Shown: positions 24,232 to 33,123 of the stretch, piece after piece
Layout of the letters: each line of letters opens with the position of its first letter
Numbering within the stretch: the first letter of the stretch is position 1
Assembly (NCBI GenBank): GCA_963723165.1
Contig: CAVRPP010000009.1
Span: 1 to 38,544 of the forward strand
Length of the DNA: 38,544 nt
Source of the DNA: UBA4744 sp963723165
GTDB lineage: Bacteria > Actinomycetota > Acidimicrobiia > Spongiisociales > UBA4744
Reading direction: 5' to 3'
Translations under genes and position numbers: made by a program
The notes under the pieces: model-generated
Databases searched by the model: none
What the model was told of the DNA's origin: nothing
The model's input: the letters and a program-made list of their open reading frames with translations, nothing else

Positions 24232-25305
24232 GTGACCGTGTCCCAGGCCCCAACCGACAGCAAAGACCTCGCCTTCGATGGGCGTATCCAGCTCAACGGC
24301 GACGAGGCACCCGAACTCGAGGTGATCGTCAGACTCGATGACGACTTCATCGTCCTCGGTCATAGCAGTGGTGAACTGGGGCGCTGGGAGAGAAATACGG
24401 TCAGTGTCGCCCCCATCGGACGGGGGTGGTTCACCCTCGATGTCGAAGACGAAAGGGTCACGTTCCTGCCCCGTCGGCCCGGTCACTTCGCAGCTTCCAC
24501 CGTCGATCTGGTACCGGTCGAAGAGACCAAAAAGCGCCGGTGGCGACGTCGCAAGGACAAGGAAGAGAAAGCCGTCGAAGCGCCGGAGCCGAGTCGTAGA
24601 GAACGCAAGCAGGCGCTCCGGCAGGAAGCCGCCGCAACCGACGTTGCGCCGGCCGAACCTGCTGCTGCCCATGCTCCTCCGGAAGTACCGGTCGATGAGC
24701 CCGGCGCGGCCCCTGGTCAGATCGAGTCGGCTCCGTCACCAAGGACGCCCCCGACCGACGTGGCGCCCCCACCGGCACCCGGGATAAGCGCTCCGAGCGC
24801 TGCACCGGGGCCTCCGGCCGAACCGGCTTCCCCCTGGGATGACCTGTCCGTCCCCGAGGTTCCCGGCCGCAAGCCACGCCAGAAGAAACGTCCTCGCAGC
24901 ACCCCTGAATTCGCCGCACCCGCACCGGTTCGAAAGCCCAAACCGCCAAAGGAAAAGGCACCCAAGCCGCCCAAACCACCGAAGGCGTCGCGGGGGAGGG
25001 CAGTCGAACTGGCCGGCGGTTCCCGCCCGGTCACCAAGGCCGGGCCTCGCAAGAAGAATGCAATCAGCAGGGGTTTCGCCGGCTTCTGGCACGGTCTGAA
25101 AGGCATTGCGCTGCGGGTTTCCGACGAACTGCGTCAAACCGGCATCGTCCCGTTTGACCGGCTGCCTGCCGCACCAGCCCGTTCCCGGCCCAGCGAGAGC
25201 CACCAGCACGACTTCCAGGAACACCGGCTGCCGGGCGGGTTGACCCGGAACGTGTGCCACTCGTGTGGCCTGGTTTCAATTGGCGAGTTGAGTGAAGAGG
25301 ACTGA
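24232..25305 (+). CDS. proline/alanine-rich protein with N-terminal beta domain and C-terminal CxxC
   Basis: Unrecognised. The 357 residues have three parts. About 15-95 is a compact, beta-rich segment (ELEVIVRLDDDFIVLGHSSG and following) that resembles small PH-like or SH3-like domains. About 100-275 is low complexity, rich in Pro, Ala and Lys with charged stretches (KKRRWRRRKDKEEK, RKPKPPKEKAPKPPKPPKA). The end is conserved-looking, with VCHSCGLVSIGELSEED holding a single CxxC and a nearby His (HDFQEH), a possible metal site. The start is GTG 24232 or GTG 24238; neither has a strong ribosome site. Lys-rich linkers suggest binding to nucleic acid or membrane phosphates, but no function is claimed. 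Confidence 0.7.
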   Translation: MTVSQAPTDSKDLAFDGRIQLNGDEAPELEVIVRLDDDFIVLGHSSGELGRWERNTVSVAPIGRGWFTLDVEDERVTFLPRRPGHFAASTVDLVPVEETKKRRWRRRKDKEEKAVEAPEPSRRERKQALRQEAAATDVAPAEPAAAHAPPEVPVDEPGAAPGQIESAPSPRTPPTDVAPPPAPGISAPSAAPGPPAEPASPWDDLSVPEVPGRKPRQKKRPRSTPEFAAPAPVRKPKPPKEKAPKPPKPPKASRGRAVELAGGSRPVTKAGPRKKNAISRGFAGFWHGLKGIALRVSDELRQTGIVPFDRLPAAPARSRPSESHQHDFQEHRLPGGLTRNVCHSCGLVSIGELSEED

Positions 25306-25349
25306 ACCGGTTCTTGTACGCTGACGGAACCGCTCACGGGAAGCATCAC

Positions 25350-26087
25350 ATGGAAATCCTCGGTATCGACATAGGCGGATCGGGCATCAAAGGGGCTCCC
25401 GTTGACCTCGAGACCGGACAACTGGTCCGCGACCGCCTCAAGATCCTCACCCCGCAACCGTCAACTCCCAAAGCGGTGGCCAAAGTGGTAGCCCAGCTCG
25501 TTGAGCATTTTGGCTGGGAGGGCCCGATCGGATGCACGCTGCCGGCGGTGGTCCGGCACGGAGTCGTCTACAGCGCTGCCAATATCGACAAGAGCTGGAT
25601 TGGCGTCGACGGGGAAGACCTGCTTCGTGAAGCCACCGGCCGGTCGGTGACGCTCCTGAACGACGCCGACGCAGCAGGCATTGCCGAGATGCGTTTTGGG
25701 GCCGGTCGTGACCGGGGCGGGGTGGTGTTCATCTTGACCTTCGGCACGGGTATCGGCAGCGGCGTCTTCGTCGCCGGCAATCTCCACCCGAACACCGAAC
25801 TCGGGCATCTCGAATTCAAGGGCATGCACGCCGAGCACTACGCAGCGGCACGGGTGCGAGAAGCTCAGAAGCTCAGCTATAAGAAATGGGGAACGCGGGT
25901 CAACGAGTACCTCGAGCATCTCGAGGACATCTTCTCCCCCGATCTGTTCATCATCGGTGGAGGCGTTAGTCGCAGAATGAGCAAGTTCAAGGAGTACCTG
26001 ATCGTCGAAACTGAGCTGGTGCCCGCCCAGTTACGGAACGAGGCGGGCATTGTCGGCGCCGCCCTCAGGGCCGCGGAACTCGCCTGA
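25350..26087 (+). CDS. ppgK: polyphosphate glucokinase (ROK family)
   Basis: A 245-residue ROK-family kinase, the usual length of actinobacterial polyphosphate glucokinase. Phosphate-binding GIDIGGSGIKGAPVD is at the N-terminus. The catalytic Asp lies in LLNDADAAGIAEM, FGTGIGSGVF contacts phosphate, and HLEFKGMHAEHYAA is the sugar-binding region diagnostic for PPGK (most ROK kinases show a Cys cluster here instead). LFIIGGGVSRRMSKF follows. It phosphorylates glucose with polyphosphate or ATP. ATG 25350 follows CGGGAAG. The open frame reaches 25314 but would put extra residues before the glycine-rich loop. Confidence 0.92.
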   Translation: MEILGIDIGGSGIKGAPVDLETGQLVRDRLKILTPQPSTPKAVAKVVAQLVEHFGWEGPIGCTLPAVVRHGVVYSAANIDKSWIGVDGEDLLREATGRSVTLLNDADAAGIAEMRFGAGRDRGGVVFILTFGTGIGSGVFVAGNLHPNTELGHLEFKGMHAEHYAAARVREAQKLSYKKWGTRVNEYLEHLEDIFSPDLFIIGGGVSRRMSKFKEYLIVETELVPAQLRNEAGIVGAALRAAELA

Positions 26088-26141
26088 CTCATAGGACCCT
26101 TCGCATCCGGCGGACCAAACGGCGGCAGGCCGCTAAACCGG

Positions 26142-27437
26142 CTATTGCGTGAAGTCCTCGAAACCGGCCAGCCGCGACCGGGGCAGCCGGGCATGGATCC
26201 GGGTCCCGTTTTCGAGATGCTCCTCTTTGATGACTTCGCCCTCGCGATGGACGGCTGCAACGACATCTCCGCGGTCGTAAGGAATGGTCATCTCAACCTC
26301 GATCAGTCGTTTGCGAAGGGACTCGTCGATCGCCGCAATCAGATCCGCCGTGCCGTCTCCGCGTAAGGCAGAAAGGGAGATTGCGTCCGGGTACAGGCGA
26401 GTAAGTCTGGTACGGGCGAGGTCGTCGACCGTGTCGATCTTGTTGAGCACAAGCAACTCGGGGACCTGGGCGGCTCCAATCTCCTCCAACACCAAACGAA
26501 CCGCCCCGATCTGACCGTCGATCGACGGCTCACCAGCATCGACGATGTGGAGCATGAGGTCGGACTGTGCAACCTCCTCGAGCGTCGACCTGAATGCTTC
26601 GACGAGGTTGTGAGGCAACCGGCGCACAAAACCCACGGTGTCGGAAAGCAAAACGGTTCGCCCGTTCCCCAACTCGAGCCGGCGCACGGTCGGATCGAGT
26701 GTCGAGAACAGCTGATCCTGGGTGAGGACGTCGGATCCGGTCAGCTCGTTGAGCAGCGTGGACTTCCCGGCGTTCGTGTAGCCGACCAGGGCAACCTGAG
26801 CGAGTTCGGATTTGCGGCGTGCCTTGCGTTGGGTAGCCCTGGTCGAGTCGAGCGCCCGCAGATCCCGTTCGAGTTTGGCGATACGGCTCAGAATCCGCCG
26901 GCGGTCCGACTCGAGCTTGGTTTCGCCCGGTCCCCTGGTTCCGATCCCCCCCGCTTGCCGGCTCAACCGGGTGCCCTGCCCGTGCAGCCGGGGGAGGTGG
27001 TATCGCAGGAGGGCCAATTCGACCTGCAGCATGCCTTCGCGGCTCGTGGCGTGCTGGGCGAAGATGTCGAGGATCAAGGCTTCCCGGTCGACGACGTCGC
27101 ACTCGAAAACCTCCTGCAGGTTGCGCTGCTGAGCAGGCGTCAGCGAGTTGTCGAAGACGACCACGTCGATATCAAGGGATTCGGTAACGGCAGCCAGCTC
27201 GGCGGCTTTGCCGCGTCCGATGAAGGTGGCCGGATCAATCAGCGGCCTGTGAACCAGTTCGGACTCGACGGGGTCGGATCCGGCCGTCTCCGTAAGCAGT
27301 GCCAGTTCCAAGAGCGACCGCTGCCGTTCCTCGCGATCCTCGTCGTAGACGGCGATCAGGAAGGCGCGCTGGCGGCCGACGTCGAGATCGGTGACCGTGG
27401 CCGTCAGTCGCCGCCGCTGCCGTCCTGCGTCCGTCAT
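26142..27437 (-). CDS. hflX: GTPase HflX
   Basis: A 431-residue ribosome-associated GTPase. The HflX N-terminal domain includes DPATFIGRGKAAELAAVTES and VVFDNSLTPAQQRNLQ, then the coiled linker with LSRQAGGIGTRGPGETKLE. The G domain has G1 GYTNAGKSTLLN (near 220), G3 DTVGFVRRLPH and G4 LNKID. HflX splits stalled ribosomes in other bacteria. The palindromic 53-bp element D lies 4 bp before the ATG, within what would be the 5' untranslated region. Confidence 0.94.
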   Translation of the reverse strand: MTDAGRQRRRLTATVTDLDVGRQRAFLIAVYDEDREERQRSLLELALLTETAGSDPVESELVHRPLIDPATFIGRGKAAELAAVTESLDIDVVVFDNSLTPAQQRNLQEVFECDVVDREALILDIFAQHATSREGMLQVELALLRYHLPRLHGQGTRLSRQAGGIGTRGPGETKLESDRRRILSRIAKLERDLRALDSTRATQRKARRKSELAQVALVGYTNAGKSTLLNELTGSDVLTQDQLFSTLDPTVRRLELGNGRTVLLSDTVGFVRRLPHNLVEAFRSTLEEVAQSDLMLHIVDAGEPSIDGQIGAVRLVLEEIGAAQVPELLVLNKIDTVDDLARTRLTRLYPDAISLSALRGDGTADLIAAIDESLRKRLIEVEMTIPYDRGDVVAAVHREGEVIKEEHLENGTRIHARLPRSRLAGFEDFTQ

Positions 27438-27441
27438 GTGA

Positions 27442-27494
27442 CCGTTCCGGCGTCAATAAGCGGGCTGTGGACTCGGAAATCGACGCCAGAACGG
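27442..27494. repeat. 53-bp palindromic element, copy D (inverted orientation)
   Basis: Reads CCGTTCCGGCGTC ... GACGCCAGAACGG on the plus strand; the interior matches the other copies on the minus strand (GATTTC after the arm). It lies between hflX and the next minus-strand gene, immediately upstream of the hflX start codon. Confidence 0.85.
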
Positions 27495-27498
27495 AGGG

Positions 27499-27810
27499 TC
27501 ATAGGTACCGGCCCTCGCCGGGCAGGTCTTCGTCCTGTTGCTCGGCAATGATCGCCGATTCTCGAACGGCGATGACGACCCGTCCGGTCGTCGGCCAGAT
27601 GAACCGCCACGCATCAGCGGGGACGGCCCAGAATCGATTCCCGTTCTCAACATCGACGAGCGAGAGCGCCTCGGTGGAGCGCTCTGCGATGGCGGCGGCC
27701 GGGACGAGCAGGCCCGAGGCCGTGGCCGACTCCTCCATGAGATGACCGACTCGCCAGCCGGGCATCACCCGGTAGCCATCGTCCCGGTCATTGGTGGTCG
27801 TTTCCTGCAT
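27499..27810 (-). CDS. small conserved-looking hypothetical protein
   Basis: Unrecognised. ATG 27810 gives 103 residues: MQETTTNDRDDGYRVMPGWR, then GHLMEESATASGLLVPAAAIAE, then WAVPADAWRFIWPTTGRVVIAVRES and an acidic end. No transmembrane helix or signal is evident. The frame is open upstream to 28230, but that part lies under the cyclase gene on the other strand and is its shadow. It probably shares the strand and transcript direction with hflX downstream. Confidence 0.6.
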   Translation of the reverse strand: MQETTTNDRDDGYRVMPGWRVGHLMEESATASGLLVPAAAIAERSTEALSLVDVENGNRFWAVPADAWRFIWPTTGRVVIAVRESAIIAEQQDEDLPGEGRYL

Positions 27811-27912
27811 ACCGCATAGTGTGCCAGACGTTTCATCGAACCGGCAACGACGATGGCGAATCCTTCGGGACGCGTCGCCCGGCGGTTGTAGGTTGGGGGC
27901 GAACACGTTGGG

Positions 27913-30726
27913 ATGAAACTGTTGCACGACGACCAATCCACAGACCAGGATCAAGTGCCGGGGCCGGTCGGGGCCGATCCTGTCGCGTTCGACGTGCGGC
28001 CTCCCACCGGGACCATCACCTTCCTGTTCACCGACATCGAAGGTTCGACGCGGTTCTGGGAGTACTACCCGGACGCTATGCAACGGACCCTGGCCCGGCA
28101 CGACGCCGTGCTGAGGCACGTAATCACAACACACGGTGGGTACATATTCACTACCGCCGGGGACGCGTTTTCCGTCGCATTCCACTCGCCCTTGGCGGCG
28201 ATAGAAGCTGCCATCGAGGCGCAGCGCCAACTGGCCGCCGAGGAACCAGACGAGATGGGCCGGTTACGAGTCCGGATGGCGTTGCACACCGGGGCGGCCG
28301 ACGAACGAGACGGGGACTACTTCGGACCCACTCTGAATCGATGTGCTCGCCTGCTGGCAGCCGGGCACGGCGGGCAGGTCCTGGTCTCTCTCACCACGGG
28401 GGAGTTGATCCGCGATCTGCTGGGAGAAAAGACGGATCTGCGAGACCTGGGTGAGCATCGCCTCCGCGACCTGGCCCGTCCGGAGCGAGTGTTTCAGCTG
28501 CTCCACGCCGATCTGCCTGCTTCCTTCCCGTCGATTCGTTCCCTCGATGCGTATGCACACAACCTCCCGGTCCAGGTCACCAGCTTCATCGGTCGCAACC
28601 GAGATCTCGAAGCCGTTGCGGAACTGATGCCCCACACCCGGCTGCTGACGTTGACCGGGGTGGGTGGCTCCGGGAAGACCCGCCTGGCGCTGCAAGCTGC
28701 TGCCGAACTGATCTCGGTGTTCCGCGACGGTGTGTGGCTGGTTGAGCTCGGGTCGCTTCGTGACGGTGGTCTGATCTCCATCGAGGTCGCCGCGGCCCTA
28801 GGTGTTGAGCAACTGCGGGGCAGGGACATGCAGAACAGCCTGATCGAGTACCTGCGGACCCGTCACATCCTCCTGATCCTCGACAACTGTGAACACCTCC
28901 TCGACGCCACCGTCGGGCTACTCGGCGCGCTCCTGCGGTCGTGTCCACAGCTGCAGGTCATGGTCACCAGCCGGGAGGCGCTCGGGATGGCGGGGGAGGT
29001 GCTCTACCTGGTGCCTTCGCTGTCGGTCCCGCCCGAGAGCGGTGACATGGATCTTGCCGTCCTCGACGAGCACGAATCTGTTCGTCTTTTCGTGGATCGG
29101 GCGGCCGCCGTGCGACCCGGGTTTTCGCTCACCGATGCCAACAGCCGGGCCGTGGCTGATATCTCGCGCCGTCTCGACGGCATCCCGCTGGCAATCGAAC
29201 TCGCCGCCTCGCGGATCCGGGCCATGTCCGCTGAACAACTGGCCGATCGTCTCGACGACCGCTTTGCATTGTTGACCGGGGGGAGCCGTTCGGCCCTGCC
29301 CCGTCAACAGACATTGGAAGCCGCCATGGATTGGAGTTACGAGCTCCTGACCGACCCGGAGCAGCATTTGCTGCAGCGCCTGTCGGTGTTTCGGGGCGGG
29401 TTCTCGATGGAAGCTGCCGAGCATGTTGGAGCGGCGGGAGCGGCCGGCCGTTTCGATGCGTTGGATTTGCTTTCCCGGTTGGTCGACAAATCCCTTGTAG
29501 TTGCCGAGGAGCGGGGCGATGAGATGCGTTACCGGCTCTTCGAAACGGTGCGCACTTACGCCCGGGCCAAGCTCGGGGCCGGTGAAGACGCGGACTTGAC
29601 TGCGGCCAGACACGCTGAATACCACCTGGGACTGGCCGAAAAGGCGGAAACCTGGATGCGGGGCCCACGCGAAACCACCTGGCTGCGCAGGCTGGAAGCA
29701 GAACACGACAACCTGCGTGCTTCCATCGAGTGGACTCTCGAGCAAGGGCAGGGCGAGATGTCTCTCCGGTTTTCGTGGGCGCTCTTGACCTACTGGGTGT
29801 CTGGCGGTTTCTCGCAGGAGGGGCTGGGCCTGGTCGAACGGTCACTGCACCTCGCCGACGGTGTCGATCCACTCGTCCGGGCTCGTGGCATGGAGGCGGC
29901 TTCGATGCTGTATGTCATCGATGGGGACATAGCCCGGGCCGCCCGGATGCTCGGCGAGAGCGAAGAGACCTTTGCCGCCCTCAACGCCGATCACGATCAG
30001 GGACTGGCTCTGCTGCGGATGGCCGCCATAGCGACTACCCAGGGCGATCACGAGCGAGCAGGCGATCTCTACGCAAGGGCACTCCCGATCCTGGAGGAGG
30101 CCGGCGACCGATGGGGTGTTGCGAATTGCCTGGAAGGTCAAGGTGATCTCGCTTTGAACAACGGCGATCTCGAATCTGCCCGGGCCGTATTTGCCCAGAG
30201 TCTCGAATTGCGCCGCCGCTTCAACCACCCGCGCAGCGTCGCCCAGTCCCTGGTGGCACTCGGTTCGATCGAACTCGCTGAAGCCGAATACGAGCAGGCG
30301 GGCGAGTTGCTGGAAGAAGCTCTTGCCTTGTTCAAAGGCGTTGGATCCAAGCATCAGATGATCTCGACGACCATGCGACTGGGCCAGGTCGAGAGTGTTC
30401 AAGGTGATCTGGACTGGGCCTACTCACTTTTGGCCGAAGCGACGCGATTGGCTATCGAGTCCGGCGGTGGTTCGCCGGCTCCATCGCTTCTCGGATCCTG
30501 GGCATTGCTGGCCCGCCGGCGCGACAAGTTGGAGAGGTCGGTCCGCTTGTGGGCGGCGGAAGCGACCCACCTCGAAGCTCTCGGCGTGCAGCGGGACATG
30601 TTCCTCGGGCGGCTCTACGAAGCCGAAATCGGTGCCCTTCGAGCTGCTTTGCCGGCCGGGGCGTACGAGGAAGCGTGGGCCGGCGGCGCATCACTCGGAT
30701 GGCTGGAGGCCATCGAGCGGGACTGA
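27913..30726 (+). CDS. adenylate/guanylate cyclase-like regulator with NB-ARC-type ATPase and TPR
   Basis: A 937-residue multidomain signalling protein. Residues about 30-200 are a class III nucleotidyl cyclase domain (TITFLFTDIEGSTRFW with the first metal Asp near 40; TTAGDAFSVAF with the second; LHTGAADERDGDYFGPTLNR). Residues about 225-500 are an ATPase: SFIGRNRDLEAV, P-loop LTGVGGSGKTRLA (about 248-256), Walker B ILLILDNCEHLL, sensor MVTSREAL, and GIPLAIELAASRIRAM. From about 560 to the end lie helical repeats of the TPR type (GDLYARALPILEEAG, GDLALNNGDLESARAVFAQS). Actinobacteria have many such STAND-type proteins; whether the cyclase part is active cannot be decided here. No DNA-binding helix-turn-helix is seen. 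Confidence 0.88.
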   Translation: MKLLHDDQSTDQDQVPGPVGADPVAFDVRPPTGTITFLFTDIEGSTRFWEYYPDAMQRTLARHDAVLRHVITTHGGYIFTTAGDAFSVAFHSPLAAIEAAIEAQRQLAAEEPDEMGRLRVRMALHTGAADERDGDYFGPTLNRCARLLAAGHGGQVLVSLTTGELIRDLLGEKTDLRDLGEHRLRDLARPERVFQLLHADLPASFPSIRSLDAYAHNLPVQVTSFIGRNRDLEAVAELMPHTRLLTLTGVGGSGKTRLALQAAAELISVFRDGVWLVELGSLRDGGLISIEVAAALGVEQLRGRDMQNSLIEYLRTRHILLILDNCEHLLDATVGLLGALLRSCPQLQVMVTSREALGMAGEVLYLVPSLSVPPESGDMDLAVLDEHESVRLFVDRAAAVRPGFSLTDANSRAVADISRRLDGIPLAIELAASRIRAMSAEQLADRLDDRFALLTGGSRSALPRQQTLEAAMDWSYELLTDPEQHLLQRLSVFRGGFSMEAAEHVGAAGAAGRFDALDLLSRLVDKSLVVAEERGDEMRYRLFETVRTYARAKLGAGEDADLTAARHAEYHLGLAEKAETWMRGPRETTWLRRLEAEHDNLRASIEWTLEQGQGEMSLRFSWALLTYWVSGGFSQEGLGLVERSLHLADGVDPLVRARGMEAASMLYVIDGDIARAARMLGESEETFAALNADHDQGLALLRMAAIATTQGDHERAGDLYARALPILEEAGDRWGVANCLEGQGDLALNNGDLESARAVFAQSLELRRRFNHPRSVAQSLVALGSIELAEAEYEQAGELLEEALALFKGVGSKHQMISTTMRLGQVESVQGDLDWAYSLLAEATRLAIESGGGSPAPSLLGSWALLARRRDKLERSVRLWAAEATHLEALGVQRDMFLGRLYEAEIGALRAALPAGAYEEAWAGGASLGWLEAIERD

Positions 30727-30805
30727 CGGGTGGTGACCACGGCCGGAGCCTGGTGCGACAAACGCCCACAGGGCCGCCGCTCTCATCCGCCCGGCGGCCG
30801 CAGAG

Positions 30806-31336
30806 TCAGCGGCGGCGAAACATGACGACCAGACCGGTCCCGATCAGTACTGCCGGCAGGGCGTATTCGCCAAACCCGCCGAGTGCCGAGCCGCTGATGT
30901 TGAGGATCCCTTCGAAGAAGGCGAAGCCCGCGAGGAAGATCACAAAGCCGACGAAGGCGGTGTTGAGACCGGAGCGGGCCGCCTGGTCGTCCGCGGACAG
31001 GCTCGCGCGAAGTGCCAGACCGAGCCCGATCGACGTTGGCCAGACAAGGGCCCATGCGTAGGCCCATGTTTGCCACCAGCCCGTCAGGTTCTGCACGAAC
31101 AGGAGCAATCCCAGTGCGGTCAGCTGGCTGCCGGTTACGGCGGCCGCGTTCCCCGATCCACCAGGGGCGGCCGCCAACCCTGAGACCAGAATCACTGCAC
31201 CCGGGATCAGCACGAACAGGGGCCACAAGGCGCCCAGGTCGAGATCGATCAGCTTGCCGAGCATTAGGAACAAGCCGACCACGATGATTGCGCTCCCCAC
31301 GACGATGCGCGGCGATCTCAGTGGAGCAGGCTCCAT
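30806..31336 (-). CDS. multi-pass membrane protein of unknown function
   Basis: Unrecognised beyond topology. 176 residues with about five hydrophobic segments (VVGSAIIVVGLFLMLGKLI; LWPLFVLIPGAVILVSGLAA; QLTALGLLLFVQNL; TAFVGFVIFLAGFAFFEGIL; ALPAVLIGTGLVVMF) and an Arg-Arg-Arg C-terminus. The pattern of two N-terminal helices with a short Asp-Leu-Gly linker resembles the LiaF/DUF5668 transmembrane module, but it has no C-terminal soluble domain. Convergent with the cyclase gene and divergent from the ferritin-like gene. Confidence 0.65.
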   Translation of the reverse strand: MEPAPLRSPRIVVGSAIIVVGLFLMLGKLIDLDLGALWPLFVLIPGAVILVSGLAAAPGGSGNAAAVTGSQLTALGLLLFVQNLTGWWQTWAYAWALVWPTSIGLGLALRASLSADDQAARSGLNTAFVGFVIFLAGFAFFEGILNISGSALGGFGEYALPAVLIGTGLVVMFRRR

Positions 31337-31482
31337 TTCACTCCTTTTCGGACATCGGTATCGAAACTACTCGACCGGGCGTGTCGGCATTCCGTCACGA
31401 GGACCGTCACTCCGACATGAGAATCGGCGCGTCTGTATCGTGAAAGTCGACCGGCCGCTACCGACCCCTATTGGAGCCAAAC

Positions 31483-32544
31483 ATGCCGATCGCGACTCCC
31501 GACGAGCTTCGGCAACACCTGGCCCTGGCTATGCGCGTGGAGTTGACCACCGTCCCGCCCTACCTCTACGCCATGTATTCGATCGAGGATCAAACGGCCG
31601 AGGCCGCTCGCCTCATCAGGAGTGTCGTCGCCGAGGAGATGTTGCACGCGGCGTTGGTGGCCAACCTGCTCGTGGCGACCGGTGGGCGTCCCGACTTCCG
31701 TGACCCGAACCTCACGCCAACCTACCCCGGTCTGCTTCCCCACCATGTGCCGCCACTCATGGTCAACCTGGCCCCCGCTTCTCCGCAGTTGATGCGCGAC
31801 GTCTTCATGGTGATCGAAAAACCGGAATCGCCCGGCGCTCCGCCGGAGGATGATCAGTACGAGACTCTCGGTCAGTTCTATCTCGCCTTGGAACTGGCGT
31901 TCGAGGAGCTTTCGGAGCGGTTCGAACTGTTTGCCGATATCGGGGCCGACCGGCAATTCTCCGATCCCCGCTCCTATCAGCCGGTCGAATTCGACGCTGA
32001 GGACAGCGGCGGCCTGATGCTGGTGAAGGACCTCGCCAGCGCCTGCGAGGCGATCGAGGTAGTAGTGCATCAGGGAGAGGGCGTGAGTGATGAGCGATAC
32101 GCCGATCCTTCACACCAGGAGCTCACGCACTATTACAAGTTTGAGCAAATCGCCGACGGAGTGAGCCCGTTGGGCCGGGTCCTTCCTGCCATTACGAACC
32201 CGAAGACGGCCGACCTGCCCGAGTTGGTGCAGCCTGTGTCCAACCTGGTCAACGCCCTCTACCGATACCTCTACCTGACGATGGACGAGCTGTACCAACC
32301 CATCTCCGACAAGGGATCGGTCGTCGACCGGTTGTACGGGGTGATGTCGGGTCTGCTGAGCCCGTCGGCCCGCTATCTCATGACCCTTCCGGCCGGGGGT
32401 GGCCTGGTCGCCGGGCCGAGCTTCGAGGCTTATGCGTTTGATCCGGATACCCCGGCTGCGGATCAGCTCAGGAGTCTGGCGGAGCGGGTCCTGACGGATC
32501 ATCCGGGATTGGCGAGCCTGGCTCCCGGGTTCGAACGGCTCTAG
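31483..32544 (+). CDS. ferritin-like domain protein (VioB N-terminal-like, PF12902 type)
   Basis: A 353-residue protein. The first 230 residues fit the ferritin-like domain described for iminophenyl-pyruvate dimer synthase VioB: LALAMRVELTTVPPYLYAMYSI with the first Glu, VVAEEMLHAALVANLLVATGGRP with Glu-Glu-x-x-His, and later ALELAFEELSERFELF and ELTHYYKFEQIADG. This pattern suggests a four-helix di-metal site. The remaining third (about 240-353) has no motif I recognise. ATG 31483 follows TTGGAG. Such proteins occur singly in many bacteria with unknown substrate. The neighbours, a GyrI-like protein and a membrane protein, do not form a violacein-type pathway. Confidence 0.78.
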   Translation: MPIATPDELRQHLALAMRVELTTVPPYLYAMYSIEDQTAEAARLIRSVVAEEMLHAALVANLLVATGGRPDFRDPNLTPTYPGLLPHHVPPLMVNLAPASPQLMRDVFMVIEKPESPGAPPEDDQYETLGQFYLALELAFEELSERFELFADIGADRQFSDPRSYQPVEFDAEDSGGLMLVKDLASACEAIEVVVHQGEGVSDERYADPSHQELTHYYKFEQIADGVSPLGRVLPAITNPKTADLPELVQPVSNLVNALYRYLYLTMDELYQPISDKGSVVDRLYGVMSGLLSPSARYLMTLPAGGGLVAGPSFEAYAFDPDTPAADQLRSLAERVLTDHPGLASLAPGFERL

Positions 32545-33000
32545 CTATTCGGCAACGGCCACATAGAGGTCGAAGAACCAATCCGAATGTGGTAGTACCG
32601 GGGAACTGAGAAGCTCTTCCAGGCAAGGGCGATCGTCGGCCCGGTACCGGCTGGATTCCAGCCATGCGGCCAATCTCCCCCAGTCTTCCTGGATGGTGGC
32701 CAGACCGTTGCAGCGCATGACGGCGTAACGCCCGCCTTCGAAGTCCTTGATCTCGATGTCGGGCAGGGGTTCGACTCCCGGATCAACGGTCATCCACTGT
32801 TCGTAGCCGTAGTTGGGGCTGCCCGGCATCGGGTTGGGGTTGTTGAATCCGAAGTACCGCTGGGTGCCATCGAGATGATTGGTCGCCCGGGCCCATGTCA
32901 TCAGCTTGTCCCAGGCTTCGATCTCCGGCTGCGGTCCGAAACCCAGCGCAGCCGCGACTCGCATCGGTTCGAGATCAACGATGCGGATGTCGGATGCCAT
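32545..33000 (-). CDS. GyrI-like small-molecule-binding protein
   Basis: A 151-residue protein with the GyrI-like/AraC effector-binding fold: IRIVDLEPMRVAAALGFGPQPE, WDKLMTWARATNH, QRYFGFNNPNPMPGSPNYGYEQWM, IEIKDFEGGRYAVMRCNG and the C-terminal WFFDLYVAVAE. It is a stand-alone binding domain without a DNA-binding part; relatives bind hydrophobic cations or hydrolyse small molecules. ATGs at 33009 and 33000 and GTG 33003 are in frame. GAGGAGG at 33011-33017 is only one base from 33009 but about ten from 33000, so 33000 is chosen. The stop abuts the convergent ferritin-like gene. Confidence 0.75.
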   Translation of the reverse strand: MASDIRIVDLEPMRVAAALGFGPQPEIEAWDKLMTWARATNHLDGTQRYFGFNNPNPMPGSPNYGYEQWMTVDPGVEPLPDIEIKDFEGGRYAVMRCNGLATIQEDWGRLAAWLESSRYRADDRPCLEELLSSPVLPHSDWFFDLYVAVAE

Positions 33001-33123
33001 CACGTACATGCCTCCTCGTCTCGATCAGCTTCGCGCAGCACCCACCGTCACGGCAAGCCCTTATCGCTGAGACCCGCTGGTCGACCGGTAGTGGACCTCC
33101 CGGGTGCAGCTACCCTGCTCCCC

